This document shows positions 1-11,481 of a stretch of DNA of 64,000 nucleotides, one piece after another; within the stretch, counting starts at the first letter, position 1, and every line of letters starts with the position of its first letter. The stretch is from Chlorella sorokiniana. Its lineage: Eukaryota; Chlorophyta; Trebouxiophyceae; Chlorellales; Chlorellaceae. The position numbers were made by a program, and so were the translations under genes. The notes under the pieces were generated by a model. The model did not search any database. It saw only the letters and a program-made list of their open reading frames with translations, and had not been told where the DNA came from. The stretch covers positions 558,001 to 622,000 of the forward strand of contig CP084610.1 in NCBI GenBank assembly GCA_025917655.1, read 5' to 3'.

Positions 1-1
1 T

Positions 2-1368
2 CAGGACAAGCCCGGCATGAACGTTGGCGTGGTGGGGCTGGGCGGCCTTGGCCACATGGTGGTGAAGTGGGGCAAGGCGTTTGGCTGCAAGGTGGGCAGG
101 GGGCCACGGTACCAGACAATCCCCTTGCCCTCTGGTGGGGTGTTACCGCAGCGGTGGCAGCTGTCAATGCGGCACCCCTCAGCGCAGCAGCAGCCTAACC
201 GCCCGCCCCCTTCCGTCGCCCGCTCAGGTCACCGTCATTTCCACGTCGCCAAACAAGAAGGCGGAGGCCCTGGAGCGGCTGGGCGCCGACGCTTTCATCG
301 TCAGCAAGGACGAGGCGGAGATGCAGGCGGCGGCGGGCACCCTGCACGGCATCATCGACACCGTTTCAGGTGGGCGATGAGCCGCTGCTGTGCGCGCGTG
401 TCTCGTGTGTGGGAGGTGCCTCAGTCACCACAGGGTGGTGGTGTCCTGGTTTCGGCTGTGCCTTCGAGCTTGAGAGCAACAGAGCAACAGCTGGCAGGGA
501 GGAGCCTGGGGTGGCCGTGTCAAAGTTTCTCATGTCCTGCCCTGTTGGTGGTCCTCTGCCCCCTGCTCTTCCTGCGCAGCCGATCACGACCTGGGCCCCT
601 ACCTCACCCTGCTGCGCGCCTCCGGCAAGCTCATCGTAGTGGGTCTGCCCACTCAGCCCTTTGCAGTCTCCCCCATCCCCTTCGTCTTCCGTGAGCCTGC
701 CGCCTGCTGCACGCCCGCCTGCCCGCCTGCGCCGGTGGTCTGCATGCCTGGCAGCGCGGCGAGCCAAGTGCAACCGACGTGCGGCCGCGCCTCCCACCCC
801 GCCTCTGCTCACCTGGGACTTGAACCTGCGCAGGCGCGCTGACCGTGGCGGGGAGCGCTATTGGCGGCATCCGGGAGACGCAGGAGATGCTGGGTGAGGG
901 CGTGGGCTGGCATGGCTGGGGCCGGGCGTCGGCCGCCTGGTTGGTTCCCTGCGTGGCGGGCAGGCCTGGGCTGGCTTGTGCACCGTGTGCGCCATTCGGA
1001 GCGGCGGCTCTGGGACCTGTTGTTCGCTTCGGGCTGCACCCGGCGCCTGCATACGACGCCCACCGGCTGCACCTCCATGCTGGCTGCAGATTTTGCGGCT
1101 GAGCACGGCGTGACCTGTGACATCGAGACCATCCCCATTGACTACTGCAACGAGGCCATGGTGGGCTGCCCAGCTGGCTCATGCATGCATGCCTCCCTGC
1201 TGCGCCTCTATCCGCTGCCCCACCAGCTTGATCGGGTGCTTGCGTTTGCGGCGGCAGTGGCGGTTACCTGCTCCTCCCCACCGCTGCCCACCGCTGCAGG
1301 AGCGCATGCACAAGAACGACGTGCGCTACCGCTTCGTGATTGACATCCAGGGCTCGCTTGTGGCTTGA
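2..1368 (+). CDS. Cinnamyl-alcohol-dehydrogenase-like zinc ADH, 3' part
   Basis: C-terminal half of a medium-chain, zinc-type alcohol dehydrogenase of the plant CAD class; NADPH-dependent reduction of aldehydes to alcohols is the family activity. Six exons are readable: 2-91, 228-369, 580-690, 834-893, 1090-1160 and 1300-1368, all with GT-AG introns and in consistent phase. The Rossmann motif [10 protein letters not shown] is in the first exon, followed by [11 protein letters not shown] (the NADP-phosphate-selecting region in CADs), [34 protein letters not shown] and, at the end, [16 protein letters not shown], which is almost the plant CAD C-terminus. The N-terminal catalytic domain with its zinc ligands lies upstream of the window. 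No frame break is seen. The exact substrate cannot be told; green algae lack true lignin, so a general aldehyde reductase role is more likely. Confidence 0.93.
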
Positions 1369-1848
1369 GCAGCGCCGCACAAACTGACGCCGTGACTGAT
1401 GAGCCATAGAAGCTCCATCCCACCCTAACATATAGACCCCCCACACCCACAACAACCATCTTTTGCTGAAATTTTTGCTTCCTGTATGTTATCGACTCTG
1501 CAATAAGCTGGCAATGTGCATGTTTCACTATTAGCAATGCAAATTCATTGATTCACAGCCCTACAGAAGCAGCTGCATCGCCAGCTGCGCCGGCCAGCGC
1601 AGTTGCCTTGTGACCGCGGCATCAGTGCTGACCAGTCTGGCCACCACGGGACCCAGCATACCCTGCCCTCCGGTGCGTAAACCCAAGGCAGGACCCCAGT
1701 TCATTCATTATCTTCTCATGATGTGGAGGGCGTACCTGAGCGCCGTTAGCATGCGGCCGCCAACGCTGCCCAAAGCTGGTAAACCTGCCCCAAGCGGCTC
1801 CGCACACTGTCTTGATCTTTGAATGGGGATTCCTAGCTTTGTTTGAAC
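1369..1848. other. Intergenic: 3' UTR of ADH and upstream region of E-Syt-like A
   Basis: About 480 bp without a convincing coding exon. It is clearly less GC-rich just after the ADH stop (about 1430-1570), as expected for a 3' UTR. No clean TGTAA signal was found here. Confidence 0.5.
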
Positions 1849-4800
1849 ATGGTGTTGGCACTACTGGTGGGTGGAGCTCTCGGCTCTGCCGCTGGAGTCG
1901 CGGTGAGGGGGACCAGGGCTTGGGTTTTGCCTGTGACGAAGCACATCGCATGCTTGCCCGCATATCCGATCAGCGGTGCGTGTCCACCAGGCGCGGATGT
2001 CTTGTCGCAGCGACACAGCCCAGTCGCCCTGCCATCTTCAATTGAGCGGCCACTGCAGCCTTTCGATCGTCCTGATAAGACGGCCCGATCGTGCGATGAG
2101 CCCGCTCGCTCCCACTTGCTGCCGCCGCCACCACTGCGTCTGCCTGTGCTGACCTTCCCACGCCGCTGTCGCACGTGCGTGCAGCTCGGCTGCACGTTCA
2201 TGGACCGCGTGTTGAAGATTGAACCGAAGAATTACCTGGCGGCAGTGGACATCAGCGCGGATGACAACGACGCCATCCCCATGCCAAAACCGCCGGCCAG
2301 CCGGTCAGGTGGGGTGAAAGCATCCACCAGCTGTCCAGCGGGCCCCTCGTTGCATACGGCGCCTGCATGCAGCCTGCAGTTGCCATGCTGTTGCCGGCCC
2401 TGGCAGGCCCATCAATGGTCACTGTTTGGGCTCAACCAGCATGGGTCGTCGGTTGCCAACGGCCGACTGTGACCCTTGCCCTGCATTGCAAAACCCACCG
2501 GCTGCCCGCCGCCGTCTGCCCGCAGCGTGTTCAAGAAGCGGCTGCTGAAGGACTCCAGCCCTTGGCTGGTGCAGCCTGACTACGACCGGGTGAGCAGGCC
2601 GGGCCACTGCCCGGCAGGCCTTGCTCGAGACCTCAGCTTGCGATCCGTTCGCCCCTGCGCCACAGACCTGCTTTGGCGTCGCGCCCGGCCCGACAGCTCC
2701 TTGCCCGCTCCCCGCTTCACGTGATGCGCCTCCCTTGTCATGTGGGGGCGCTCAGCGGCAGCAGGGGCCGTCGAACGTGCTCGGACGCTCGGCGCCGCTC
2801 ACCACTCGCTGGTCCCCCCCCCCCCCGCCCTGCCCCAGGTCCTGTTCATCAACACCATCCTGGGGCTGCTGTGGCCCCACCTGAGCCCCGCCATCCACAA
2901 GACCGTGATGCAGCAGGCCAAGGCGCCGCTGGAAGACGTGTGCAAGCAGGTGCGGCTGCCCGCCGCGGCCGGGCAGGGCGGCGCTGGTGCCGAACCGGCG
3001 ACGGGAATGGCGGGGCCGGGCGCTGCCCTTCCCCTGCTGCTTCCCGCGCCCCTCCCGACACATGGCCCTCGTTCTTTCCACCCCTGCACAAGCAGGCAAA
3101 GGTGCTGCAGGAGATCCGCATAGACCGCCTGGACCTAGGCACGCGCCCCCCGCATGGACTGCTTCAAGTCGTACGAAACGACGGAGGACGAGCTGATTGT
3201 GGAGGTGGGCGGCGGTGTGTGTGATGCGTGGGTTGCATCCCCCCCCCACACACACCACCACCACGCCGCTTGTGTATGGTTGCTCCGTTGGTGGCGAAGC
3301 AGGGCGACCTCGCGGATCCTGCCTGCTGTTGATGCGCGTGCCAGGCACGGCGACCCACCCGGCGCTGCACCTGGTGGTTGGATGTGCTGCCCACGCGCGC
3401 CCCACCCCACCCCCGCAGACTCCGGCCTTTGGGGCGGCGACATGCGTCTGCGCGTGACGGCGGTTGTGAAGGCGGGGGCGCGCACCATTGACGTGCCCGT
3501 GGATGTGGCAAACATTCAGGTGGGTGCAATGACTGGGTGCATCTCGTGCAAATGAGGATAGACTGCGCTTGCTTTTTGCTGCTCTGCGCCACTTCCTGTC
3601 TGGGAGCACTCCCGCCAGGCTGGACCCCCGCTGGCGCCTGGCGCCAGCCCCGGCTGGCGGGTCCGGCCTCGCCGCTGCTTGCTCCAGGATGTGCAGCCCG
3701 CCCCTGCCCCCACACGGCCGCCTGCAGTTCAAGGCCCTGGCCCGCATCACAGTGAAGCCGCTGGTGGAGACGCTGCCCTGCCTGGGGGCGTCACCTTGTC
3801 CCTGCTGGAAGTGAGGCCCCATCTGGCGCTGCTGCTGCTGCTGCAGGCGCCGGCCTGGGCGCGTCCAACGACGGCAGCGGGACCTGCTGTGCCTGCAGCG
3901 CCGCGGCGGCCCAGCCCTCGGCGCCGTCCCTCGCCGCTGCTGCCCCGCGCGGCGTGCTGCCGTAGAGATGCACACGCACATCTGTACTGATGTACCGATG
4001 TACATGTACTCCTGTACTGCCCCGACGCTCCGCAGACCCCCACTTCAACATGGACATTCGCATCGCCGACTCATGGGACCTCATGGCCCTGCCCCTCGTC
4101 CCCAGCCTGGTTGGAACAGGTGCACAGGCCCTGGAAACCTTTTTTGAATCACCCACCACAACCTAGGCCACAGCCCCGTGCATGCCCCCGCAGCTCGCAC
4201 CCTTGTGCCCTCAGCTGCACACGCTGGCACAGCAAGGGGGTGGTATGGCCAGCAGGCATGGCCCGCAAAGGGCCCAGACAGCTGGAGAGACGCAGGGGAT
4301 GCGGCGCGTGCCCCTTGCGTACCATGCGTGTCGCCAGCAGCAGGCCACTACTGCCCCCGCCGATCCCCCCACCCCCCACCCCCACCCTCACCCGCAGCCA
4401 TCAAGGTGGTCGCCGGCCGCATGCTGGTTTATCCCAACGAGTTTGCCTACCCACTGCTGCCCAACTTTGGGCTGTCGCCGCCACCCGTGGGCATGCTCAA
4501 AGTCAAGGTGGGTCTGCTGCCTGGCGTGAGCGCTGCGGGTGATGGGATGGGGCTGACGGAATGGGGCTGAAGGCGGGGCTGAGGAGGGGGCTCTGACGGT
4601 GCGGGGGGCCATGGGCGCGAGCGCATCGCCCCGTGCGCCGGCGACATTCCCCGCGGCCTGACTGGGCTGTTGCATGGCATTGCTGCGCTCCCAGGCGTGC
4701 GGCCCGCGGGCTACCCCTGAATTCCAAAGACAAACCAGCCAGATACAAACTCCCGAAATCAACCCAGGAGTGCCATCTGCCCTTGCACGCAGGTGGTGGG

Positions 4801-7800
4801 TGCCAAGGGCCTCAAGGGAAGCTTCATGGACCGCATGGATGCTTACGTGCGGCTGGAAGTGCGCAAGGGGCGGCCCGTCAAGGTGGGGCCCGCACCGGTG
4901 GGAGCAAGGACCGGGAGAGGAGCTTCGTGCGCAGCCCATCGTGCAAGTCTCGTCTTGTTTTCAGTTCCTTTGTCTTGCACGGCTTCCACGCTGCGGAGGC
5001 ATCGCAAGCTCCCCCGAGTCCACCCAAGCATGTGCTGCTTTTCCTTTCCTCCTCAGACCAAGGTCATCCCCAACAACGAAAACCCCGTGTGGAACGAAGA
5101 GTTTGAGTTTGTCATCGACTCTCCGGTGAGGCGGCGGCGGCTGCATGAGCGCTGGCGTGTGCGAGAGCGGCAGCGAGCGGGGTTTGGGGCGGCAGCCTGC
5201 AGCTCACAGGGCTTGTCCGCTGTGTGGACGAGCGCTGTGCGCTGCTGCTGTCCTTCCAAGCCCTGTTGAAGCCACCCCTGGGGAGCGTCGCAGCTTCAAG
5301 AGCGCAGCCAGCTGGCGCCCTCGCCCACCGCTGCCTCGCGGCCGCCTGCCCGCTTTCCCCTGCTGCAGAAGGAGCAGGGGCTGAGCCTGGTGCTCAAGGA
5401 CGATGATCTCGTGGGCGCCTCCACAGAGGGCGTGGCGGTGGTGCGGCTGGAGGATGCAGGTGGGCGGCCCTGGGGGGGGATCCTTGCGATGCGGGTTGGA
5501 GCGGGGCGGCCTGAAAAGAGGCCTGTCAACAGAGTGACGGAGCCCCCAGCAGTGAAGCCCGGGGGAGGGGGGCGAGGGGCGGGGTTTATGGGGTTGAAGA
5601 GGTCGAGCGAGGCCACGGCAGGTGAGCCGGGGTGGGTTTCAGGTGGTGGGGGCCGTTCAGCAAGTCAAGAGAGGTCATGGCACGCTGGTCGCTGGGCAGG
5701 GGCCGTGGTCGGACGGACGAGGCTGGGCTGCTGGCAAGATGGGTGTGAGGCCGGCCGGACTGGAGCCTTGCACCCGGACAGTTGCTGCAGGATCGGGCGG
5801 GGGCTGGGGAGCGAGGCAGCCGCCGCCGCAGGATGGTGCGCTGCACGCGGCTCAGAAACGGTGCCGCTGCAGCTCCCTCCCATCCTCGTCGCCCTCCCCC
5901 ACCCCACGCCACTCCCAAGCGCAGAGTTCATGCTCCGCCCCCGCAGCCCAGTTGCGCTCGATGTGCAGCTGCACGTCCCCGGCCCCACGGGCAAACCCAA
6001 GAAGCACCGCGGCGGCGCCGCCGCCGCCGCCGCCACGGCCGACGCCGCCAGCTCGGGTGCGGCCAGGGCGAGGGCACAGCGGGTGGCGTCTCCTGAGAGC
6101 CGAGGCTGCCTGGCTGCGCCTGCCTGCCTGCGTCCTGCTGGCCTGGAACATGGGAATGGTTGGTGCCCTGCGTGGTAAGCGCCGCCGACCCACCCTGGCC
6201 AGCTTCCCTGCGCTGCAGTGGCAGGCCTGAGCCCGCGCTCCGCTGACACCCCCGGCTCCTCTACGGGGCACAGCGCCGAGAAGAAGAAGAGCTTCCTGAG
6301 CAAGGGTCTGGCGAAGCTGAGGTGGGCGGGCAGCCAGCGCTGCATATGCTGTGGTGCCAGTCAGCAGCACCTGTCTGCCACAACGTGCCGACAGCCCAAT
6401 GCCCCACCACCACCATTCCTCACGCCACATTTGGAGGAGCCTTAGTCCGTCCGCCCCCCTCCCCCATCTCCCCCACCTCTCCCCCCCCGCCACCCGCCGC
6501 GGCTCAGGCGCAAGAAGCGGCCGGCAGACAGCCCAGGGCTCGCCGCGGAACACGCCATCGCTGAGGCGGTACACGGCACGCTGGCTGGGGAGGGCGACTC
6601 CCCCAGCGCGGCTGCGGCAATCGGTGGACGGGTCATCCCCCAGGGAGGTGGGTGGCTGCACGGCTGTGCCGTCGTGTCGCTCCTCCCGAGGGGGAGCAGA
6701 GGGCAGCACGCAGCACCTCCCTGCCTCCTGCTGGCCTGCACCAAACTACTCACCTTCAGCGGCTCCTGGGCAACGAGCCTCAGAATCGTTTTGAACGGAT
6801 GGAGCGGGAGTCTGACTCGCGGTCAAGCCTGCCACATACTTCCTGCTGCAGCAACAGGACGGCGAGTTCGGGGACGCCGCCACCCCGCCCGCGACGCCGC
6901 GGGTGCAGCTGCCGGCGGGTGGGGCGCCTGCCTGCCCGGGATCCCTCCGCCCCTGCTTGCGCCGTCTGTGCTGGCCCTGTGCCGCAGCGGCTGCACCTGC
7001 CAGAGCCGTGGGAAGGGGGGACAGAGAGGGGCGGGCGGGGGTGCCGACAGGGTTACGCTGTGTCGAGCCGCTGATGCGGGATCCTTCTCTGTCGCTGCCC
7101 CCTGCAGGCGCCCTGACCGGCGCCACTGTTGCCATCGAGTGCACCTACTTCCCTTTCAAGGCGGCACAGTCAGGTGGGCAAGGCCTGGCAGAGGGCCCCC
7201 CGCTGGGCCTGAGGGTCGCGACTGCTGATGCTGCGCCTGCTGACTGCTGCACTGGCCTGCTCCTTGGGACCCGGCCAGCTGCCGCCTTGCGCTGCCTTGC
7301 CATGCGCTCCCTGCCTGGATCCAGCGGGGTACCCCTGGTGCCCCCTGGCTGCCGCAGAGGCGGTGACTCAGGAAGCGGCCGGCCAGCAGGGCAGGATCAC
7401 CTCAGTGCGACGCACGGTGAGCATGCGTCGGCCCCTGCCCGCACGCTGACCGTGCGTCTGCCGCTACGCTCGCTGCATCCAGTCGCCTGACGGAAGCGGA
7501 GCGAGCGGTCAGGTCAGCAAAGCAGCCCACCCCCTCCTCCTCTGTTCCTGCTCCTCGCCCAGCTCCTGACGACAAGCATGGCGGGCGGCAACCAACGGGG
7601 AGTGCTGACGGTGACCCTCCGGAAGTGCACAGACCTGGCGGTGAGGCGGGCAGACGGCAGCAGCTGGCCGCCAGAGCTCTGCTGGCTGGCAGCGGGACGC
7701 AGCCACCGCGCAAACTGCCTGAAGCAAAGGGGCGGGCCGATGCGTGTGTATCTCGCTTGCTGCCTCCTCCCCACCGGCACAGACCGGCAGTCAACCCGCC

Positions 7801-9084
7801 TGTACCGCCTGTACCATACCGCAGGATGTCCCCGACAGCTATGCCATTATTAGGCTGTACGACCCACACCGCCTCCCCATCCCAAACATTGAGTACCGCA
7901 CCGGTCAGTCGGGAGATGCGTGTTTGGGAGGGCGGGTGTGGGGGCTGGATGCGGGCGCCAGATACTGGGGTTGAATTCTGTCGACAGGTGGCACGAGCGC
8001 CAGCGGGCGCACAACCTGCCCAGAGCAGGGCCCGCATATGTGCGCAATGCCCAGGCCCGCTTCCCACCGCAGCGTTGGGTGTCCCCCCCTCCCTGTGCTC
8101 CCCTGAAATGGTTCCTCCCGGTCATGCCCACCCTATGTCCCTTCTGTGCCCGGCAGACGTGGTGCTGAACGAGGACTGCCCGCGCTACAACTACCGCTGC
8201 GATTTCGTCAATGTGTCGGGTGGGTGGAGCTGGGTGGGGCGGCACGCTGTGCGCTCGACTCAGCATGACTGGCGGCCTGCTTGCCATCACAACCTCTTCA
8301 TGGCACACGCTGCATTTACGCCGCCCTTCATGCCCTTCTAGACGGCTGCAAGCAACTGACAGCAGCACTCCCCAACCCTGTTGCGCCCGTTTGTTCCCCT
8401 CAGCCGCCTCCTCACTGTCGGTGGTGGTCCACGAAAAGGCGGGCACCCTGGACGCCCTCAAGTCGTTCAAGCTGCCCCTGCTGCAGAAGGTGGGCTGCAC
8501 AGGCTGCTGCCCGCTGCGCTGACGGTGCAGCGCCTCCGCGGTCCAGCCCGGGCTGTTTCCTGCACGACCGAGAACAATGCGTGCATCCCCCGTCGCACAT
8601 GTTTGTTGCCGCCAGTGCACGCGCCTGTGCCCTGGACGCGCAACCACGCACCCACTCACGTCCCTCCCTCAACGCCCACCCGCCCGCTGCCAAACCGTGT
8701 GCGCAGGCCACCGACAAGGTGCTGGGGCGGGTGCGGGTTGCTGTGGAGGATGTTGCCAAGGAGGGGCGCATCAAGGACTCGTGGCCGCTGCTGGAGGCTC
8801 AGGTTGGGGGCGGTGCAGGGCAGCCCGCGAGTGCAGCCGATGCAGGGATGGGGGCGCCCGCTGGCTGCTCCGTGGCGGGCAGCACGGCCTTCCTGCCTTT
8901 CGGCGCAGGTCTCAGCAGTCAGTCCCCTCCCACGCTCCCCTGCCCCTCATCCACTGCTTCTAATTGCCCTGGTGTCTGCTCGCCTCCTCCGTCTGCCCCG
9001 CAGACCGGCGACGTCCACATGGCACTGGAGTGGAACCCAGTGGTGGTGGACCAAGGCGAATCGCCGCCGACGACGCGACGTTGA
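1849..9084 (+). CDS. Extended-synaptotagmin/plant-SYT-like SMP-C2 protein, copy A
   Basis: Predicted membrane tether and lipid-transfer protein of ER-plasma membrane contact sites. Over 20 short exons. The ATG at 1849 begins a hydrophobic leader (MVLALLVGGALGSAAGVAV) fitting the N-terminal ER anchor. The SMP domain runs about 2170-4510: FKKRLLKDSSPWL, VLFINTILGLLWPHLSPAI, RIDRLDLGTRPP, KSYETTEDELIVE, VLVYPNEFAYPLLPNF-type segments. C2A starts near 4793 (GAKGLKGSFMDRMDAYVRL, VIPNNENPVWNEEFEF, LVLKDDDLVG), with the Asp pairs typical of calcium binding. Its last strand (ATVAIECTYFPF, about 7100) is separated from the rest by a low-complexity Ala/Arg/Lys stretch. C2B follows (VLTVTLRKCTDLA, DSYAIIRLYD, LSVVVHEKAG, VLGRVRVAVEDV) and ends at 9084 with TRR-stop. 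C2B lacks the D-x-D of loop 3, so it is probably calcium-independent. Frame slips near 3150, 3440, 3785 and 7585 lie in G/C/T runs. Copy B is at 22461-28637. Confidence 0.85.
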
Positions 9085-9523
9085 GGCCCCCTTGCAGGGG
9101 CTGGCGCCGCACTGATGTGGCAAGGAAGGCAGGGCATGGCTGGGCACGCTAGGGAGCCCTGACGTGTGCGGCCGACCGCTTCCTGATTGTCAGCACCTGC
9201 TGCCAGTCAGCTGTTGGTTTGCAGGGCATCATCGTGTGTACCCTCCTCGTGTTGTATCCATAGTTTGCGCTGCATGATGCGGTGTGTATGTGCTGCGGGC
9301 GTGCCACGCACGAGCCTGAAGGCCCAAAGGCCTGCGTCCCCGCCTGTTGCAGCGCTGACTGTCAGCGCCTTTGTCTGATCCCGGCCCTTGCCCAACAGAC
9401 AAGATTTTGCCAACCCGTCTTGTACATGTAATTAATCTCAGTTTGCACTGCAAAAGAAATGCTAGCGGCAGAGCGGGGCTGGCGGGCCATGCTGCAGGCA
9501 TCACGCAGCGCAGGTGCCCAGCG
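9085..9523. other. Convergent 3' region with candidate poly(A) signal
   Basis: Space between the stops of E-Syt-like A (+) and APC13 (-). TGTAA at 9427-9431, about 340 bp after the + stop, is a candidate poly(A) signal of the kind known in chlorophytes. Nothing coding is supported. Confidence 0.5.
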
Positions 9524-9833
9524 CTAGCCCACCGACTGCAACCCCAGCTCGTGCCACTTCTCCGGCTCCTTGGCCTTCTGCTCCTCCTCCATGTCAGGCA
9601 GCAGCTGGACGTCGGCAGGCAGCGGAATGTCTGCCAGGTATGGGCGGAGGCAGGAACCGCGTATTGCCAAAGGCGGGCTGGCGGCGGCACGCAAGGGCAG
9701 CGTGCAGGGATGATTCGGTATGGAAGGGCAATGGCCTACCGTCGTCTGGAAGCTTTTCCTGCGCCCAGGCCTCGTCAATGAGGTCAAGGAGTTGAGGCTC
9801 TCTGATCAGAGAGAAATCGACGGTGGACGCCAT
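9524..9833 (-). CDS. APC13: Anaphase-promoting complex subunit 13 (APC13/SWM1-like)
   Basis: Small stabilising subunit of the APC/C ubiquitin ligase. Two exons: 9833-9740 and 9630-9524, joined at an Asp codon (phase 1) by a 109-bp GT-AG intron. The product is about 66 aa, near the usual 70-75. Diagnostic segments are LLDLIDEAWAQEKLPDDD, then IPLPADVQLLPD and the tail EKWHELGLQSVG; these match the family pattern DLIDxxWxxDKLPxxDxxxP followed by a W-x-x-L-x-L C-terminus. The ATG at 9833 is preferred over a GTG two codons upstream. The gene is divergent from the acylated-protein gene at 10024, with only 190 bp between the two starts. Confidence 0.88.
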
Positions 9834-10023
9834 TGTCACCTGTGTCGGATCCTCCCTCTCCTCCCTTCCTCACTCGCCGTCAGGGACTCGAGCGTTTAAA
9901 GGGAGGAAGGTACCGACATGTACTTTACCACCCGCGTAGATCTCTTGCATATTGACAGCCAACCCCGTGCTGGGCCTCCTTTATTTTTGATAAGCAACCT
10001 GAAAGTTTGTACCACACCTCAAG

Positions 10024-11038
10024 ATGGGCTGCATTTCAAGCAAGATCGACAGCAAGGTGAGGCTTGTGCTGTTGTCTGCCGCTGCCTTCGCTTGTCATCA
10101 ACTTCACAGGACAATTCGTGGCTTTTGGGGAAGTCGCCGTGGTGCCGCGGCCCTGGATGTGCTCGTTGCACGGATTGCCAGTTTGCCCCGATGGATAGAG
10201 CCGACAAAAGCTTGCTGGCTGCTGTCCACGAGCATGTGCTGCTTGCAGCTATTCTGTTCTGAAGTCGGGGCGCGATGACTGACCTGGGAGCCTAAACCTG
10301 CTTGAACTTGTGTGTCGGCGTGTGCACCTGGCTGGCGCGCAACTCTCGACCCTTCCCGGTGCGGTGTCTCCCCCTTTCCTGACTTTCAGGCTGTGGACAA
10401 GGCTGTTGATGCCGCTGCCGGGAACAAGGACAAGGTCATCAGTGGTGTGAAGAGTGTGAGTGGCTCGCTGCGGGCAAGGTTTCGAACGGGCCCGTCGCCG
10501 CTTGGCGCATTTCTGTTTTGCCTCTGCCCTTGCCATCATTCCTGCTTCTTCTGGTTCCGCAGGCTGGCGCCAAGGCTGGCATTTCCCAGACCCAGCTGGA
10601 CTCTACCGCCAAGACGGTGAGCCTGAGATGCACGCCACTGCCGGCAGTGTGCGTGCATCACATTGGTGGGACATCATTCCAGGCCTCCAGCTAGCTGCAT
10701 GTCAGCACCTTGCAGACGCCCTGGCAGGCCCCTCACGTCGCTAAACGTGTCAGCAACGTCTTGCGCTCAGCTGAATGCTTGTGTCTGCCATGCCCGTCCT
10801 GCTGCAGCTGGATGCCGCTCTGAGCGACAAGGACAAGCTGAAGTCGTCCCTCAACAAGGCCCTGGGCCACGAGACGGCGGCGCCTGCTGCCGCGGCCACC
10901 GCTGAGCCCGCTGCCAAGCCGGCGGAGACTGACACCCCGGCAGCGCCTGTGGAGACCGCCCGGCGGCGGCAACTGCCGCACCCCAGTGAAACCCGCGTGG
11001 CAGCCTGCGGCGGAGACGCGAGCCAAGGGCTGCGCTGA
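10024..11038 (+). CDS. Small N-acylated helical protein (MGCISSK N-terminus)
   Basis: Not a recognised family. Four exons: 10024-10056, 10390-10455, 10563-10616 and 10808-11038, all in phase. The protein starts MGCISSK, a textbook N-myristoylation site (Gly2, Ser at 5-6) with an adjacent Cys for palmitoylation, so plasma-membrane or vesicle anchoring is predicted. The body is Ala/Lys/Asp-rich amphipathic helix (DKAVDAAAGNKDKVISGVKS, LDSTAKTLDAALSDKDKLKS), followed by an Ala/Pro/Glu-rich tail. The last about 20 codons read as Arg-rich in the current frame. One extra C near 10960 would continue the Ala/Pro/Thr composition to a stop at about 10988, so the true C-terminus is uncertain. Splicing, start context and TGTAA downstream all support a real gene. 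Confidence 0.7.
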
Positions 11039-11481
11039 ACGTAACAGAGCGCGAGCACAAAGAACTCAACCCCTGACAGCGTATCACCTGTATCCCTTGA
11101 CTGGTGCGATCCTGCTACGGGCGGCGGAGGCCTGCAGATCCTGTCGGCCCCCACCCCCCTCTTCCATTATTGCGTGATTCATGTTCGTTGGTTCAGCCTT
11201 GAGGGTCCAGGCTGCAGCGCTCAGAGCTGCTCCCCCTGTTGAGCTCAACCATCTGCCTGTAATGTAAGAACAAAAAAGTGCATTAGCTTCGACTTGCGGT
11301 GCACCATCTTGGCGCTGCTGACTGCTGCCAATTGCTGCACATCGCAGCGCTCGCAAGTATTTGCATGCAGTCGTGATCCCTTTCTCTGTCACATTCAAAG
11401 CATTTATAAGGCCACGTGAGAACCAAGAAGCGCAGCAGCCCGCCTTTTCTTGACTTCCCTTGTGTGCCGCTGTGGAGCGCA
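11039..11481. other. 3' UTR with double TGTAA, then RRP40 upstream region
   Basis: Two consecutive TGTAA motifs at 11258-11262 and 11263-11267 lie about 220 bp past the stop of the acylated-protein gene and are good poly(A)-signal candidates. The remainder is presumably the RRP40 promoter and 5' UTR; no other gene is seen. Confidence 0.5.

Noticed and set aside
2752-4005. Minus-strand 417-codon frame
   Set aside because: Antisense to SMP-domain exons of E-Syt-like A; low-complexity Arg/Gly/Cys content and no recognisable motif.
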